From positions 6,271 to 70,270 of the forward strand of contig JBJKSB010000038.1 of NCBI GenBank assembly GCA_046704385.1: DNA of 64,000 nt, in the 5' to 3' direction. Both the position numbers and the translations under genes were made by a program. Shown in pieces: positions 31,889-41,541 of this stretch (its first letter is position 1; each line of letters begins with the position of its first letter). The DNA comes from GH45 sp046704385 (lineage in GTDB: Bacteria; Bacteroidota; Bacteroidia; Bacteroidales; SZUA-534). Under the pieces are notes generated by a model. It made no database searches and was not told the DNA's origin. It was given only the letters and a program-made list of their open reading frames with translations.

Positions 31889-34800
31889 ATGATTAGAAAT
31901 TTAAAAGTATTCAAAAGCCTTAATATTGAGGCAAATGAAGTAACTCCGGTATTATTATTTATTGCTCAATCCGTTTTTATTGGAATATTTTATGGAGCAT
32001 TTGATATTGGAGCCCATACCCTATTTCTAAAAACCTACCCTGAAGATATGATTCCCAAAGCCTATATAATATCAGGGATCATCGGTATTTTACTAACATC
32101 GGTATTTTCACAACTCCAAAGCAAAATACAATTCTCAAAACTTGCCAACCGTACATTTCTTTTTATTTCGTTAATAACAATTTTAATCCGGGTATTTTTT
32201 GAAATAACCCAGGCCAATTGGACCGTATTTGTAGTTTTTATTTTACTGGGGCCGTTAAACATTCTGGCAATTTTATCTTTTTGGGGTACTATTGGTCGTA
32301 TATTTAATTTGCGTCAGGGTAAAAGACTTTTCGGCATCATAGATTCAGGCCAGGTATTCGGAATAATAATAAGCAGTTATGCCATTCCACTTATCATAGA
32401 TTATATGCACGGTACAAAAAATCTGCTCGTAATTTGTGCTATAAGTGTCATTATAGCTATGATTATTGAAATGTTGATTGTACGTAAATATAAAATTGAT
32501 GTAACAAGCGACAACGAAGATACAAAAGAGGAAGATGCAGGCGAAAGAGAACAGGTTAAAATAAAAGATTTTGCTAAAGATCCTTACATTCTTTATATGG
32601 CACTGTTTGTGATTTTTTCAATGTTTGCTGCCTTTTTTGTTCAATATTCATTCCTGGTTGTTACCAATGAAAAATATCCGGTTGAGGACGATCTGGCTAA
32701 ATACCTCGGATTTTTTACCGGTTCCATGATGATTTTTACCTTTATAATTAAAACATTTGTTTACAGTAAACTTATGAAAACCTACGGCCTGAAAATAAGT
32801 TTATTGCTATCATCGTTACTTTTAGCCCTTTTTACAGGAATTGCAATAGTTATTGGCTACGTGAGCGGATTCGATAAAGCCGCCCCGGGTTTTATCTATT
32901 TCTTCCTGTTTATTTCAATGGGAAAATTGTTTAACAAAACACTTAAAGATGCCCTGGAAGTACCTGCATTTAAATTATTGTATCAATCGCTCCGAAAAGC
33001 AATACGATTCGATGTTCAGGCAAAAATTGACGGAACAATCAACGAAATTTCTGCCTTAACCTCAGGAATATTATTAAGTGTGCTGGGGGCCCTTGCTTTT
33101 ATTAAGCTGATACATTTTTCAGTTTTCCTGTTTGCCCTGCTAATTATCTGGTCGCTCATTACATTTAAATTATATCGTGAATACCGAAACAGTCTTGAAA
33201 GAGCTTTGAAGCAGGATATAGAGGATTCTGAGGAAGACGAAGAAAAAAATCCATTATTACGTTCATTTGAGCATTTATTAAACCAAAAAGAAAAATTTAT
33301 TATAAAGCTTGATCATTTAAGGAACTATCTTCCATTAAAATATATCGATACTTTAAAAGCATTAATCTATAAATATCCGCCGGATAAACTTGATTTTCTG
33401 AATTTTCAGCATCTATCTGAAATCCTGCTTTTAAATATTGCCGGTAATAACAACATGCCTGACAGCTGGAAAAACTATATTGAAAACGAATTTAAGCATA
33501 AACCTATTGAAAACGCTTCTATAAAAGATATTGGAATTTTATTTTCATCAGGAAACCTGAATAAAATAAACTCAGCATTTCAATACCTTAGTTCAAAAAG
33601 CACCAAAGAGAACCTGACCTTGCTTGGAGGATTGCTTCGGTATCCGAATATTGAAGTTCAGAACCTGAGTATAAGAATTTCAGGCTCACTCCACGAATAT
33701 GAATTAATAAATACCCTGGTTGAATTTATAGACTCAAAATACTTGTTTTCATCAGCATTAATTTCGTTGCTACAACTGGGCAAAAGCAGTGTTAAAAATC
33801 TGATTCAAATGTTCTATAAATCAGATATTAGCTTAAATACCCAATTGGCCTTAATTAGTTTAATAGGTAAATACAAATCAAAAGAAAGCATCAATTTTTT
33901 ACTGGAAAATATTACGCACCACCGAAAAGATATCAGATCTATTGTAATCACATGCTTAAAAGAACTCGATTTCCAACCTGGTGAGCCTGAATTACCTAAA
34001 ATGTATCATTCCATAACAGAAGCATCACAAAATGTGGCGTGGGATGTTTCTGCTTTAGCGTCGTTAGACTCATCATACGATGATCATCCGCTTGAAAAGG
34101 CTTTACATTATGAGTTTTTGCAACATCAAAAAGACCTGATCGATCTGTTATATTTAACCTTTGACTCCACTTCGGTTCAGCATGTTCAGGATTATTTAAA
34201 CAGTGAAACAACTGAAAGTATTAGTTATGCCTTAGAGTTATTTGATCTTTTTCTGGCCGAGGAAATTAAACCCATGATTTTAGCAGTATTTGAGGACATG
34301 CCCCTCGATGATAAAACCAGGCTCTTTGAAAATTTCTTCCCGGTTGAAATTATGTCGGTGCAGGAATTATTACTAAATATTATAAACCGCGATCCAAATC
34401 TGATTTCGAAGGAAACAAAAAAAGCTGCCCTCATTGAATATACAAACCTTTTTAAGGAAGTGACCAATGATTTAGTGGCGCAGCTTTTCAATCCTGTTGT
34501 TGAACTACAAATAACAGCTGCTGTGGTTGTCAACCAATTACAACCGGAAAAAATCAATCAGGTAAAGCCAAGAATGGAACAGGATATCCAGAAAAATCTT
34601 GAAAAAGTAAACAACTACAAAGAAATTTCAGGCACATTATTTCAAATTGATGATTTAATAAAGAAAGAATTTTCGATTGATAGCCATGAATTTGCCGACT
34701 TATCGGAATATCTTTCGTTCAGGAAAGAACCTGAACCACATTTTTTTAACATTAATAATTACCTAACTAATTATTTTGTATTTTTGATACCAAACCAGGC

Positions 34801-34972
34801 AGGTGGAGCCCAGACAAACATGAATAAAATTTATATTGATAAAATAAACCAGAATGAAAATAATATACCAACAGAGATTGAGTTTTTTGTTGGCATAGAA
34901 AAACAACTGATGGAAAAATTGGTTTTAACCAACCCAAAGGTTGTTCAGAATTTATTAAACACAATTGAATAA
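31889..34972 (+). CDS. Nucleotide-translocase-like membrane protein fused to HEAT repeats
   Basis: A 1027-residue two-part protein. Residues about 10-440 form about twelve transmembrane helices like the NTT/TLC ADP-ATP translocase or MFS group (for example FLKTYPEDMIPKAYIISGII, GRIFNLRQGKRLFGIIDSGQ). Residues about 450-1000 are soluble alpha-helical HEAT-type repeats (YPNIEVQNLSIRISGSLHEY; HHRKDIRSIVITCLKELDF). The fusion is known in Bacteroidota, with unproven transport activity. Its stop overlaps the start of the next gene by one base (TAATG), so it heads the operon with the phosphatase sensor. It may be an importer or a nucleotide-sensing membrane scaffold for the downstream signalling proteins. 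Confidence 0.78.
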   Translation: MIRNLKVFKSLNIEANEVTPVLLFIAQSVFIGIFYGAFDIGAHTLFLKTYPEDMIPKAYIISGIIGILLTSVFSQLQSKIQFSKLANRTFLFISLITILIRVFFEITQANWTVFVVFILLGPLNILAILSFWGTIGRIFNLRQGKRLFGIIDSGQVFGIIISSYAIPLIIDYMHGTKNLLVICAISVIIAMIIEMLIVRKYKIDVTSDNEDTKEEDAGEREQVKIKDFAKDPYILYMALFVIFSMFAAFFVQYSFLVVTNEKYPVEDDLAKYLGFFTGSMMIFTFIIKTFVYSKLMKTYGLKISLLLSSLLLALFTGIAIVIGYVSGFDKAAPGFIYFFLFISMGKLFNKTLKDALEVPAFKLLYQSLRKAIRFDVQAKIDGTINEISALTSGILLSVLGALAFIKLIHFSVFLFALLIIWSLITFKLYREYRNSLERALKQDIEDSEEDEEKNPLLRSFEHLLNQKEKFIIKLDHLRNYLPLKYIDTLKALIYKYPPDKLDFLNFQHLSEILLLNIAGNNNMPDSWKNYIENEFKHKPIENASIKDIGILFSSGNLNKINSAFQYLSSKSTKENLTLLGGLLRYPNIEVQNLSIRISGSLHEYELINTLVEFIDSKYLFSSALISLLQLGKSSVKNLIQMFYKSDISLNTQLALISLIGKYKSKESINFLLENITHHRKDIRSIVITCLKELDFQPGEPELPKMYHSITEASQNVAWDVSALASLDSSYDDHPLEKALHYEFLQHQKDLIDLLYLTFDSTSVQHVQDYLNSETTESISYALELFDLFLAEEIKPMILAVFEDMPLDDKTRLFENFFPVEIMSVQELLLNIINRDPNLISKETKKAALIEYTNLFKEVTNDLVAQLFNPVVELQITAAVVVNQLQPEKINQVKPRMEQDIQKNLEKVNNYKEISGTLFQIDDLIKKEFSIDSHEFADLSEYLSFRKEPEPHFFNINNYLTNYFVFLIPNQAGGAQTNMNKIYIDKINQNENNIPTEIEFFVGIEKQLMEKLVLTNPKVVQNLLNTIE

Positions 34973-37035
34973 TGATCGATTTCCTTATGGCCGCCAAGCG
35001 AAGAACTACCATATTTAAACAGTTAATTCTGAATGTAATGATGCCACCCATTGTGGCTTTATTGATTCTTGGGGTTCTGAATTTCACCCATACAAAAACG
35101 ATTCTTATTGATGCCAATAATGCCCGGAATTATATTATTGGTGACGAGATTATTAAGGTTTTGGAATTTAATGATGTTGCACTCAATTTAGTGGAGGGCC
35201 GGCTTGATGAGAGAATGTCAAAATTAAGCGGCGAAATCAGACAATATGTTTCCAATATCCCTGATCTTGAAACCCTTGATCTGTCGAAAATACAGGAAAA
35301 ATTTGGTATGAATCCCATAATGGAAGATATCTATCTTATTAATCGCAATGGGATTGTAGTCAATACAACTTTTAAAGGTGATTTAGGACTTAATTTTTTT
35401 AGTTTTGGTGAAGAACATAAAAACCTGTTGCTAAATATTTTTAAAGAAGGGGTCTTCCATAAAGAACGTTTTACCATTGAGAATAAAACAAAACGTATTA
35501 AAAAATTCTCGTATGAGCCAACAAATGATGGCAAATACATTATTCAAATTGGTGTTTATTCTTCCGAAGCCGATGAAATAATAGATTTTATAAGGAATAC
35601 TACAGTACAAATTACCAAGAAAAATGCCACTCTTGATGATGTTCAGTTATTTATAATTGCCGATCAACCTTTTTCATTAAACAAAAATGCGAAACTGGCT
35701 AAAAGTGAGATATCTGTTTTAAATAAGGCCTTTATGAACCGCGATACCATATCCATTGACACCGTTGTTAACAAACGAAGGTTAAATTATCAGTACATTT
35801 TTATGGACCGGAAAAATACCGATCTGTACAAAGGTTCCGTAATACGAATAATTTCTGACCGTACCTCCGATTATAAATATCTTAAAAAGGAATTAATAAA
35901 GTTTATATCCATATTCTCATTAACCCTGATTATTGTAATCCTCCTGATCTATATTAAAACCAAAGTAATAACCGATCCTATTAAGAAACTTGTTTCAAAA
36001 GTTAACCGGATAACACACGGCCACTTGAACGAGCGTGCCGACGTTATCGGTAACAATGAAATTACAACGCTGTCAAAACAATTCAATCGGATGATTGAAG
36101 AACTTGAAAGCTACTATAATGAGTTGGAGCAAAAAGTTGAAGAGCGAACCAGGGAAATTCAACAACAAAAAGAGGAAATTGCTGCCCAGCGCGATGCCAT
36201 TGAGGATCAAAGAAATATGTTAGCCGATAAAAATGAAAGCCTTGAGGATGCTTATAAAGAAATTCAGGCTCAAAAGAAACATATTACGGATAGCATTGTG
36301 TATGCCCAGCGTATTCAAAATGCCATTTTGCCTTCCGATGATCAAATAAATAAAATAGTACCTAACAATTTCATTTTCTATAAACCTAAAGATATTGTAA
36401 GTGGTGACTTCTACTGGGTTGACAAAAGTCAGGGTAAGGCAATAATAGCAGCTGTGGATTGTACCGGTCATGGTGTTCCTGGTGCATTTATGTCTATAAT
36501 TGGAACCAACCAGCTTGACTATGCGGTTAAAACCATAAAAGCAAAACATGCCGGTGAAGTGCTCGATGCACTGAGCAGAGGCGTTGAACATGCGCTGAAT
36601 CAGGAAACCGGACGAACCGTGGTTAAAGATGGTATGGATATCTCAATCTGTCTGATTGATTATAAAAATATGGTACTGGAATTCGCCGGTGCCTATAATC
36701 CCTTGTATCTTGTCAGAAATGGTGAGATGGAAGTTTATAAGGCCGATAAATTTCCTATCGGTTCCATACTTGAATATCCTGACAGGGTTTATACCAACCA
36801 TGTTATTGATATGAAGAAAGATGATATGTTTTACATTTTCTCAGATGGTTTTGCCGATCAATTTGGTGGACCAGCCGGAAGAAAATACATGTACAAGCAT
36901 TTTCGTGAATTCTTATTAGGTATCGCCGATCAGCCCCTTGACGTTCAAAGAAAGTTGATTGAAGAGGAAAATGAAAAATGGCGTGGCCACGAAACCCAGG
37001 TGGACGATATTATTGTTATAGGTATAAAAATATAA
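34972..37035 (+). CDS. Membrane sensor with HAMP and SpoIIE/PP2C phosphatase (paralogue B)
   Basis: A 687-residue paralogue of the protein at 28680, with the same plan: helix (about 18-40), extracytoplasmic sensor, second helix (about 307-326), HAMP, a long coiled coil rich in Gln/Glu/Lys (about 385-440) and a C-terminal PP2C domain. Motifs are intact: SGDFYWVD, AVDCTGHGVPGAFMS, KDGMDISIC, FSDGFADQFGG, VDDIIVIGIKI. A second Met at residue 6 could be the start. One-base overlap with the translocase-like gene and a 6-bp gap to the TIR-like gene place it inside one operon. The two sensors are about half identical by eye in the sensor domain, so they probably sense similar signals. Confidence 0.92.
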   Translation: MIDFLMAAKRRTTIFKQLILNVMMPPIVALLILGVLNFTHTKTILIDANNARNYIIGDEIIKVLEFNDVALNLVEGRLDERMSKLSGEIRQYVSNIPDLETLDLSKIQEKFGMNPIMEDIYLINRNGIVVNTTFKGDLGLNFFSFGEEHKNLLLNIFKEGVFHKERFTIENKTKRIKKFSYEPTNDGKYIIQIGVYSSEADEIIDFIRNTTVQITKKNATLDDVQLFIIADQPFSLNKNAKLAKSEISVLNKAFMNRDTISIDTVVNKRRLNYQYIFMDRKNTDLYKGSVIRIISDRTSDYKYLKKELIKFISIFSLTLIIVILLIYIKTKVITDPIKKLVSKVNRITHGHLNERADVIGNNEITTLSKQFNRMIEELESYYNELEQKVEERTREIQQQKEEIAAQRDAIEDQRNMLADKNESLEDAYKEIQAQKKHITDSIVYAQRIQNAILPSDDQINKIVPNNFIFYKPKDIVSGDFYWVDKSQGKAIIAAVDCTGHGVPGAFMSIIGTNQLDYAVKTIKAKHAGEVLDALSRGVEHALNQETGRTVVKDGMDISICLIDYKNMVLEFAGAYNPLYLVRNGEMEVYKADKFPIGSILEYPDRVYTNHVIDMKKDDMFYIFSDGFADQFGGPAGRKYMYKHFREFLLGIADQPLDVQRKLIEEENEKWRGHETQVDDIIVIGIKI

Positions 37036-37041
37036 TGGTTG

Positions 37042-38385
37042 ATGAGGTTTAATATTAATACTCTTATTTTAAAAGGATTTGATAAGGATCAAACCCAATT
37101 TCTGTTGAATACCTTTGAATACCTGTCATCGATCTATAATATTGATAACCGTGTTACAACAATTGACACTTTGAATATTAGCCTTACTCACGATGATTTT
37201 TTAGTGCTGTTAATCGATGAGCTGTCATTACAACAAATAGTAAACAATAGCAACAATCGTGAATTCTTTGTTAAAAAAGATTTCCGTAATAACCAGGTAT
37301 TACTGATACTTGATGGAATAGATATCCAAAGTTTACCAGATTACATTCAGTATTTTCAAACATTTACCATAGTTGATGAGGCTTTAACTGATGATGATGA
37401 TGAGATTTCAGCTGAAAAAAGAGAAATTAAATCAAACCTGTTCGAAGTGGTAAATGATATGGTTCATTATATCAAACGGGTAAAATCGGGCACTCATGAC
37501 GAAAAACTAACAGTTTACATTGGTCCGGCTGACGATAATACCACGCTTGAATATCAAAAAATTACGAGGGAATTATTACATCGTAATTATAATATCGTGC
37601 CTGAGGTATCAAACCCTTCGGCCAAAGAATTGATCGATAATATTGAGTTTTTCAAAAATATGCTTCAATCAGCCGATCTTTCTATTCACTTTATCGGACA
37701 TAATTCGTTACTAAATTACCCGGAGAAAACTTCAACGGCGTTAAAAATCAATGAAATTGCAGCAAGTTTTTGCCAGACTTCAGATGGTGAACATCTTCAG
37801 CGAATTATTTATATTCCGGCCGAAAAATCGGATTCAAACTCCTTGTTGGGCCAGAAAATATTACAATTTAAAAGTAATACGCAAAGCTTATTTAATGCTG
37901 AACTCGTTCAAACACCCATCGAAAAATTTAAAGATATTGCTCTAAATAAATTGTCAGAACTTTCACAACCATTTAAACAAACCACTCTGGTTGACGAAAT
38001 AGTCGATGATATTTATATTATGTATCCCCCTGGATATGAAAAGGATCTTGCACCTTATTTTGACTGGTTCGAAAAAAATAAAATTCCTTATAGCAAATCA
38101 CAGGTAAAACTTGATCAGCTTGATTTGTTAAATTATCATCAGAAAAAATTGACCACCTGTAAAGGTGTGGCCATCTATAATGCAGGAAATAGCGAATGGT
38201 TGAAACGAAAATTAAGCGATGTAATAAAATCACCCGGCTGGGGAAGAAAAAAACCGTTTGCTGTAAAGGCTATTCTTGGATTAAATCCAGAATCAGAATT
38301 AAATAATAAAGATAAGTCCTATATAATAATTGATAATAATAATCTGCTTGAAAAAGATGAGTTTAAAAAGCTGCTAACTGAATAA
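37042..38385 (+). CDS. TIR-like multi-domain protein paired with a STAND ATPase
   Basis: A 447-residue soluble protein (ATG at 37042 preferred to the preceding TTG). It appears to have three flavodoxin/TIR-like units. The N-terminal one is diverged (about 1-110, DDFLVLLIDELSLQQIV). The middle one (about 147-300) has KLTVYIGPADDNTTLEYQKI and the core strand ADLSIHFIGHNSL, typical of TIR-like/DUF4062 proteins. The third (about 320-445) has DDIYIMYPPGYEKDLAPYF, CKGVAIYNAGNSEWLKRKL and SPGWGRKKPFAVKAILGLNP. This arrangement is one I associate with proteins beside nSTAND1-WD40 genes. No obvious NADase Glu is evident. It probably signals with, or is activated by, the next gene product. Confidence 0.75.
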   Translation: MRFNINTLILKGFDKDQTQFLLNTFEYLSSIYNIDNRVTTIDTLNISLTHDDFLVLLIDELSLQQIVNNSNNREFFVKKDFRNNQVLLILDGIDIQSLPDYIQYFQTFTIVDEALTDDDDEISAEKREIKSNLFEVVNDMVHYIKRVKSGTHDEKLTVYIGPADDNTTLEYQKITRELLHRNYNIVPEVSNPSAKELIDNIEFFKNMLQSADLSIHFIGHNSLLNYPEKTSTALKINEIAASFCQTSDGEHLQRIIYIPAEKSDSNSLLGQKILQFKSNTQSLFNAELVQTPIEKFKDIALNKLSELSQPFKQTTLVDEIVDDIYIMYPPGYEKDLAPYFDWFEKNKIPYSKSQVKLDQLDLLNYHQKKLTTCKGVAIYNAGNSEWLKRKLSDVIKSPGWGRKKPFAVKAILGLNPESELNNKDKSYIIIDNNNLLEKDEFKKLLTE

Positions 38386-38398
38386 ACCCAAAAATTAT

Positions 38399-41300
38399 AT
38401 GGAACCTTTTGCCGTAGAAAATAAAATTAACACCATAAATAAGGATGCCTTATTTAATCCTTTCCCGGGATTACGGCCCTTTACTACGGAAGAAAGCCAT
38501 TTATTTTTTGGAAGAGAGGGTCAAAGCCAGGAAGTACTTAAATTTTTGGCCAACAACAGGTTTGTTGCTTTGCTTGGAACATCGGGCAGTGGTAAGTCCT
38601 CATTAATGTACTGTGGGGTAATACCAATTCTACAGGGAGGATTTATTACCCAGGCCGGTGCAAATTGGAAAATTATTACCTGCCGGCCAGGTCAAAATCC
38701 GGTTAAAAACTTATCACTTGCACTGGTAGATGAATTCTCAACTGATGGAAACAGCAGCGACTTACAAGCTGAATATATTAATACAACACTCTCAGCAAGT
38801 TCGCTGGGGCTGGTTGAAATTCTCAGAAGAGTTCCAAGGGAAAATTCTGAAAATATTCTTTTATTGGTCGACCAATTCGAAGAATTATTCCGGTTCAGGA
38901 AAATTAAAAATACTACTGAAGCTTTTAACGAAGTAATTGCTTACATAAAATTACTGCTTGAAGTATTACATCAGGATGAAGTTCCAGCCTATATTGTAAT
39001 TACCATGAGGTCAGATTTTATTGGAGAATGCGCCCAATTCCAGGAGCTGACCAAATTAATAAACGATAGCCATTACCTGATACCCCAAATGACCAGGGAC
39101 GATTTTCGTGAAGCAATTGAAGGCCCGGTTGCCGTTGGAGGAGGTAAAATAACCCCATTCCTGGTTCAACAATTATTAAATGATATAGGTGATAATCCCG
39201 ACCAACTTCCCATTCTGCAGCATGCTTTAATGCGTACCTGGGATTCATGGACAAAAATCGGTCAGTCTGACGATCCGATTGATATTAAGGATTATGAAAA
39301 TATAGGCAAACTTGAAAAAGCATTATCAGAACATGCCAATGAAGCCTACAATGAATTAACTCCTGATCAGAAAGAAATTTGTCAAAGCATTTTTAAAACA
39401 CTCACCGAAAAGGGTGGTGATAACCGGGGAGTGCGACGCCCGACTCCGGTTTTTGAAATTGCTGAAATAGCCAATACTACTCCACAGGACGTAATTGAAG
39501 TGGTTGAGCACTTCAGGTTACCCGGACGTTCTTTCCTGGCACCTCCTCCGCCCCACGTTTTAACTGAGGAAACTGTAATTGACATTTCGCATGAAAGCTT
39601 AATGCGTATTTGGGATAAATTAATTGTATGGGTAAGTGAAGAATATGAAGCTGTTCAGATGTACAAACGATTAGCTGACTCCGCTGAAAAATACCAACTT
39701 GGAGAAACAGGTTTGTGGAGGCCACCTGATTTATTACTAGCATTAAGCTGGCGTGAAAAACAGAAACCCACGTTAACATGGGCCCGCAGGCATAATCCTG
39801 CTTTTGAACGGACAATGGTTTATCTTGAAACCAGTGCACGTGAATTCAAACTTGAAGAAGAAAACAAAATAAAACAGCAACGAAGAGCCTTGCGAAGAAC
39901 CCGAATGTTTGCCGTTGTTTTAGGATCGGCATCCATAATTTCAATTGTTTTTATGATCCAGGCATTTCTAAATAAACAGGAAGCTGAGACTCAAACAAAT
40001 GTAGCCATTAAACAAACTGAAATAGCTACACAACAAAGGGAAGAAGCCGTAAAACAGCAAAAACTGGCCGATGAACAACGGGAACTTGCCCTTAACAATG
40101 AAAAGGAGGCAGTTAAACAGAAGGAACTTGCTGATACTGAAAAGAAAAATGCTGAATATAATGCAACTGTAGCCCAGTCGCAACGACAAATTGCCGATCA
40201 AAAATCAAAAGAAGCTGACCAACAGCGTAGCATTGCTGAAAAAAATCTGGATGAAGCAAAAAGGCAACAAACCATTGCTGAAGAAGCCAGTAATAATGCT
40301 CAAAAGTTAAGGATGCTTAGTATTTCGCAATCCATGGCAGTAAAATCGTTACAGATAGATATTGATACTGTTTTGAGAGGCTTGGTTGCCTATCAGGCCT
40401 ATTTATTCAACGAAAAATTTGATGGTAATGCATTTAACCCCGATGTTTACAATGGCCTGTATTATTCCGATAAATTTTTCTATAACAATAAAACAATCGA
40501 TTATAATGTTCACAAGTACCAAGTAAGGGCTTTGGCATTTCCCAAAAACTCAAAAACATTTTATTCTACCGGAAGTGACGGGTTGATTATGAAATTAAAT
40601 TTAGACAATACAACCGACACTGCATTGTTTTTCAACACCTTAAGCATTAACCGTTCGCTTAATGTTAGTCCCGATGGACAATCCATGCTAGCCGGTCTGA
40701 ATAATGGCGATGTTTTGTTTTTCAATCTAAACTCCTATCCTGCTGCTCCTGAGTTAGTCTATAATTTTGGATATCCGGTTAACGGAGCTCTGTTTATGGA
40801 TAATGAGAACATTTTAGCCTTCGACAATGGAGGTGATTTGATTATTTACAATAAAACATCAAAAAAACTAACACAAATTAAAAATTCCCTCGATTTAAAA
40901 GAAACTTACCGATGCAATGATTATTATATAGGGCTTAGCCAAACAGGGATTATTCATAAAATTAAATCATTCGAACCATTGGTAAGCGAGAGCTATCGTG
41001 TCATTTACTCCATCGACGGAAAATCCGGATCAATGGTTGGGTTTGATAAAAAACCCAATGATGAAAATGCATCAATAACTGCTTTGGCCGTAAGTAAAGA
41101 CGAGAAATATATTGCCTTTGGTGATTATAACGGGAATATTCTGGTATTCGATAATAAAAATTATACGTTTACTAACAGGCTCTCAGGACAAACTGCACGA
41201 ATAAATAATTTACAATTTGATAACAATTCTGAATTTCTGGCAAGTGCCAGTAATGATGGTTCCATTCTGATATGGCTGGTAAGTGATTTTAACCAGGCAC

Positions 41301-41533
41301 CCTATAAATTAACCGATAATGAGGCATGGGTAATACTGGTTAAATTTGTTAATAATGGTGCTGATTTAATGGCCACATACAGCGATGGAAAAATAAGAAA
41401 ATGGCCTGTGAATTATGAAAACATGGCAAACGAAGTTAAAAAGAAGATATCAAGAAACTTTACAAAGGCAGAGTGGCAACAGTATGTAGCAAAAGATATA
41501 CCCTATGAAAAAACTATTAAGGATTTACCTTAA
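38399..41533 (+). CDS. nSTAND1 NTPase with transmembrane anchor, coiled coil and WD40 propeller
   Basis: A 1044-residue protein. It opens with FPGLRPFTTEESHLFFGRE, the N-terminal mark of the novel-STAND-1 family, followed by the P-loop GTSGSGKSS (Lys about 66), a Walker B strand ILLLVDQFEELF (about 153-164) and a winged helix (about 330-420). A single transmembrane helix (about 502-524) is followed by a long Gln/Glu/Ala/Lys coiled coil with near-heptad repeats (about 525-640), then a WD40 propeller to the end. STAND ATPases sense a ligand via the propeller and oligomerise. Here the propeller would lie across the membrane from the ATPase if the single helix is spanning. It starts 13 bp after the TIR-like gene. 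Confidence 0.9.
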   Translation: MEPFAVENKINTINKDALFNPFPGLRPFTTEESHLFFGREGQSQEVLKFLANNRFVALLGTSGSGKSSLMYCGVIPILQGGFITQAGANWKIITCRPGQNPVKNLSLALVDEFSTDGNSSDLQAEYINTTLSASSLGLVEILRRVPRENSENILLLVDQFEELFRFRKIKNTTEAFNEVIAYIKLLLEVLHQDEVPAYIVITMRSDFIGECAQFQELTKLINDSHYLIPQMTRDDFREAIEGPVAVGGGKITPFLVQQLLNDIGDNPDQLPILQHALMRTWDSWTKIGQSDDPIDIKDYENIGKLEKALSEHANEAYNELTPDQKEICQSIFKTLTEKGGDNRGVRRPTPVFEIAEIANTTPQDVIEVVEHFRLPGRSFLAPPPPHVLTEETVIDISHESLMRIWDKLIVWVSEEYEAVQMYKRLADSAEKYQLGETGLWRPPDLLLALSWREKQKPTLTWARRHNPAFERTMVYLETSAREFKLEEENKIKQQRRALRRTRMFAVVLGSASIISIVFMIQAFLNKQEAETQTNVAIKQTEIATQQREEAVKQQKLADEQRELALNNEKEAVKQKELADTEKKNAEYNATVAQSQRQIADQKSKEADQQRSIAEKNLDEAKRQQTIAEEASNNAQKLRMLSISQSMAVKSLQIDIDTVLRGLVAYQAYLFNEKFDGNAFNPDVYNGLYYSDKFFYNNKTIDYNVHKYQVRALAFPKNSKTFYSTGSDGLIMKLNLDNTTDTALFFNTLSINRSLNVSPDGQSMLAGLNNGDVLFFNLNSYPAAPELVYNFGYPVNGALFMDNENILAFDNGGDLIIYNKTSKKLTQIKNSLDLKETYRCNDYYIGLSQTGIIHKIKSFEPLVSESYRVIYSIDGKSGSMVGFDKKPNDENASITALAVSKDEKYIAFGDYNGNILVFDNKNYTFTNRLSGQTARINNLQFDNNSEFLASASNDGSILIWLVSDFNQAPYKLTDNEAWVILVKFVNNGADLMATYSDGKIRKWPVNYENMANEVKKKISRNFTKAEWQQYVAKDIPYEKTIKDLP

Positions 41534-41541
41534 TTAATATT

